Positions 61,624 to 64,000 of a stretch of DNA of 64,000 nucleotides are shown piece after piece. This stretch comes from Chloroflexota bacterium (GTDB lineage: Bacteria; Chloroflexota; Limnocylindria; Limnocylindrales; CSP1-4), in assembly GCA_005883615.1 (NCBI GenBank), contig VBEC01000016.1, positions 1-64,000 on the forward strand. Reading direction: 5' to 3'. The first letter of the stretch is position 1. Every line of letters starts with the position of its first letter. Under the pieces are notes generated by a model. The model ran no database searches. It was not told the origin of the DNA and saw only the letters and a program-made list of their open reading frames with translations. The position numbers were made by a program, and so were the translations under genes.

Positions 61624-62355
61624 CTAGCGGACCGTCACGAGGTCCTTGATCTTGCCGAACGTCGCCTCGCCGACGATCTTTCGCGTCCGCAGATCGTTGA
61701 CCGATCGGAAGCGAGCCTCCCTCCGAGCGGCGACGATCTTGTTGGCGGTCACGGGACCGATTCCGGGCAGCGCGTCGAGCTCCTGCAGGCTCGCCGTGTT
61801 CAGGTCGACCGGGCCGGCGGGCAGGCCCGTGGATCCCGTCGTCGGTCCGGAGCTCGTGCTCGCGACTGGATCGTCCCGACTGGGCACGGCGACCTTGTCA
61901 CCATCGTTCAGCTTGGCGGCGAGGTTCAGCTCACGACCCGCCCGGCTGCTGTCGACCCGAGGTCCGAAGCCGCCTGCCAGCGTGAGGGCATCCCCAACTC
62001 GCGACCCGACGGTGAGCCGGTAGACGCCAGGCTTTCGCACGGCGCCAGATACCTCGATCACCAATTCCGCGACCGGTGACGAAATCGGCGTCCCTGCGCG
62101 CGGCTCAGGGCTCCCGGTCGACGGCTCGAGCGACAGTTCACCGGCGGTGCCCCGGGTTGCGAGGGCGACGCCCGCGACGCCGATCAGGAGGGCGCCGAGG
62201 AGTCCTGCCGCCAGCACGAGCCGGCGTCCATCAATGAACGAGGTACCGGTCGCCCCGCCACCGCCAGAAGTCTCCTGCGGATCATCCGCTTTCGAGGCCG
62301 GCGGTTCGAGCTCCGGCGTCTCGAGGACTCGCCATGGCGCCGCCGAACGATCCAT
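61624..62355 (-). CDS. comEA: ComEA-like DNA-binding protein (SLBB plus helix-hairpin-helix)
   Basis: [32 protein letters not shown] and [39 protein letters not shown]. Confidence 0.95.
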   Translation of the reverse strand: MDRSAAPWRVLETPELEPPASKADDPQETSGGGGATGTSFIDGRRLVLAAGLLGALLIGVAGVALATRGTAGELSLEPSTGSPEPRAGTPISSPVAELVIEVSGAVRKPGVYRLTVGSRVGDALTLAGGFGPRVDSSRAGRELNLAAKLNDGDKVAVPSRDDPVASTSSGPTTGSTGLPAGPVDLNTASLQELDALPGIGPVTANKIVAARREARFRSVNDLRTRKIVGEATFGKIKDLVTVR

Positions 62356-62411
62356 TGGTACTCCGCGGCGGGAGTCTGAGGATCGGGCCGCAGGGCGGCC
62401 GGGGAATCGGT

Positions 62412-62453
62412 ACGTCCCGCCACGGTGGGGGCACTTCCATCGCGGCGGGACGT
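62412..62453. repeat. Inverted repeat upstream of comEA
   Basis: acgtcccgcc (62412-62421) and ggcgggacgt (62444-62453), perfect 10-bp arms, 22-nt loop. Confidence 0.6.
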
Positions 62454-62559
62454 CAGAGAGACTCTAAGGCGAGCCTCTTAGCTGCGACTTATCTCAGATC
62501 GTCGACTTGATTTCGGCTGTGCTGCCATTCGACCCAGCGCGTCTCCGTCTTATGCATGC

Positions 62560-62793
62560 TCATGTTCGAACCGTTCGACCGGCGGAAACGGCGCCGCAGT
62601 CGAGGGTCTCAGCCACCCGGATCGCCCCGACACTTACGGCCACTGCCGCACGGGCGGCGAGCCGGCGGGCAAGGTTGACGCGAGACGACCTGGCGACGTG
62701 AACTTCAGCGGACCGAGCCAACCGGCGCTGACTCGCGTCGCGCATCGACTCGTCCATGATCTCGAGGGCGCGCATGTACTGGGCGTACCACAT
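62560..62793 (-). CDS. Small basic protein of unknown function
   Basis: SD gggagggg upstream of ATG; MWYAQYMRALEIMDESMRDASQRRLARSAEVHVARSSR. Confidence 0.5.
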   Translation of the reverse strand: MWYAQYMRALEIMDESMRDASQRRLARSAEVHVARSSRVNLARRLAARAAVAVSVGAIRVAETLDCGAVSAGRTVRT

Positions 62794-62808
62794 CCCTGTT
62801 CCCCTCCC

Positions 62809-62937
62809 TCAACGACCCATCGGCCGGGCGTAATCGTCGCCCACGGAGGGCCGTGAATCGACCCCGAACCGGGCGGCCAGCACGTCGAACAGCACGATCC
62901 CGCCGATCATCGCGACGAAGACGAAAACCGCTTCCAT
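62809..62937 (-). CDS. 42-aa single-TM small protein (absent from the ORF track)
   Basis: SD ggagg; own translation MEAVFVFVAMIGGIVLFDVLAARFGVDSRPSVGDDYARPMGR*; same strand, 15 nt upstream of the next small gene. Confidence 0.65.
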   Translation of the reverse strand: MEAVFVFVAMIGGIVLFDVLAARFGVDSRPSVGDDYARPMGR

Positions 62938-62950
62938 TTCCGGGCCTCCG

Positions 62951-63031
62951 ATAACCTTCTAATGACTCTTCAGTGGTTACCCGTAGAATAGCCTCTTGCG
63001 CGTAACCTGTCAACCGCTGTAAAGTGGTTAC
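62951..63031. promoter_or_regulatory. Two inverted repeats (A/G)TAACC-N18-GGTTAC in the divergent promoter region
   Basis: ataacc 62951-62956, ggttac 62975-62980, gtaacc 63002-63007, ggttac 63026-63031; both spacers are exactly 18 nt. Confidence 0.75.
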
Positions 63032-63034
63032 ACC

Positions 63035-63676
63035 ATGACAACTGCGCACCAACACGAGGCCACCCTCGAGGACGCTCTCGACTTCATCAACACGCTCCAC
63101 ATCGAAGAAGATGCGCCTGACCACCTGGCAGAGCTCGGGGCGGGAACCGAGTGGCTCGCCCAGCGGGGCCTGCTCCACGAGCGGCGCGACGGACGGTTGC
63201 CCGGCGTTGACGACGAGGGCACCAACACGCGGATTCGGGGCTGTCGAGACGCGATGCGCGCCCTGTTCGACGCCACCGTGGAGGGGCATCGTGTATCCCG
63301 GGACGTCCTGGACGAGCTCAACCGCGTGCTCCAACATCGGGAGCTGATCGAGCTGGTCCCGTCTCGTGCGGGAGCGCGTCTCGACCATCGGCACGTGGGC
63401 GATCCCGTGGATGACGCCTTGGCCAGACTGGCCGAGGTTCTCGCGCGGGAGGTGGGAACCGACGATACGAGCCGGCTGCGGATCTGCGCCAACGAAACCT
63501 GCCGATGGGCCTTCCGCGACAGCTCGCCGACCGGACGCCGTCGCTGGTGTGACATGGCGTCCTGCGGCAACAGGGCAAAGGCCGCCCGCCATCGAGCCCG
63601 GGTTCGCGCGGCGACGAGCGCGCCGGCTCGACCCGGGGCAGACGCCGTCGGGAATGCCGACGTTGCGCGTGCCTGA
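63035..63676 (+). CDS. CGNR zinc-finger family transcriptional regulator
   Basis: LRICANETCRWAFRDSSPTGRRRWCDMASCGNRAKAARHRAR. Confidence 0.94.
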   Translation: MTTAHQHEATLEDALDFINTLHIEEDAPDHLAELGAGTEWLAQRGLLHERRDGRLPGVDDEGTNTRIRGCRDAMRALFDATVEGHRVSRDVLDELNRVLQHRELIELVPSRAGARLDHRHVGDPVDDALARLAEVLAREVGTDDTSRLRICANETCRWAFRDSSPTGRRRWCDMASCGNRAKAARHRARVRAATSAPARPGADAVGNADVARA

Positions 63677-64000
63677 GCTGGAGCGCGTGACCGTCCCGGC
63701 GGACGCACGCGACCTGCCCGGGCCGTTCCGCGACCGGCGCATGGTCGAAGTCAGGTTTGCGGACACGGACGCGATGGGGCATGTGAATAACGCCAAGTAC
63801 CTGACGTACGTCGAGACCGCCCGGACGAAGTACATCGAGGAAGTCATCCTCGGGGAGCCGATGCGCCTGGGCGTGTACGGCGAGCTCAGCTTCATCGTCG
63901 CGGACGTCCGGCTGGCGTATCGCTCGCCCGCGCACTACGGCGAGACGCTGACCGTCGAGACGCGGACGAGCCGCGTGGGCCGGACGAGCCTGGGCATGGA
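63654..64000 (+). CDS. Acyl-CoA thioesterase, 4HBT hotdog family (3' end outside the window)
   Basis: Own translation: MVEVRFADTDAMGHVNNAKYLTYVETARTKYIEEVILGEPMRLGVYGELSFIVADVRLAYRSPAHYGETLTVETRTSRVGRTSLGM; start 63654 or GTG 63669. Confidence 0.9.
   Translation, partial: MPTLRVPELERVTVPADARDLPGPFRDRRMVEVRFADTDAMGHVNNAKYLTYVETARTKYIEEVILGEPMRLGVYGELSFIVADVRLAYRSPAHYGETLTVETRTSRVGRTSLGM

Noticed and set aside
62356-62460. Extra zinc-ribbon N-terminus for ComEA (frame reads [16 protein letters not shown])
   Set aside because: In frame with comEA but no start codon before an upstream stop, and the resemblance rests on the inverted-repeat sequence.

Overview
High-GC bacterial chromosomal window, densely packed with housekeeping genes; the gene content looks Chloroflexota-like, but that is inference. 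Left part: 3' end of ftsH, a cysteine-less DksA/TraR-like protein, an ArsR-SRPBCC operon beside a truncated XRE-type HTH remnant, a VKOR-DsbA fusion, an ECF sigma factor with its YCII/DGPF partner, and split NHEJ functions (LigD-type polymerase and separate ATP-dependent ligase). Middle: a membrane-type Rad50-like ATPase with an Mre11-like nuclease (YhaN/YhaO type), a DUF2231-Rieske fusion, citrate synthase, and a near-complete pentose-phosphate gene cluster (tkt, rpiB, pgi, gnd, zwf, opcA-like, pgl). Right part: a psuK/psuG-like pair, an ABC-2 exporter with a duplicated-domain unknown protein, two HAD phosphatases, pyrG, transaldolase, rho, a LysM-M23 hydrolase, obg-nadD-rsfS, holA, an HD protein, comEC-comEA, a CGNR regulator with a striking double inverted-repeat operator, and a thioesterase cut by the window end. 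I saw no rRNA, tRNA, CRISPR array, transposase, prophage or classical defence island. The strongest second-look candidates are: (1) paired TAACC-N18-GGTTAC inverted repeats at the CGNR gene; (2) YhaN/YhaO with a substituted GNHD motif; (3) the internally duplicated protein next to the ABC-2 exporter; (4) the 317-nt out-of-frame overlap of comEC and the HD gene; (5) the Cys-less DksA-like protein; (6) two small membrane-protein ORFs missing from the ORF track. All calls were made by eye; no database search was run.
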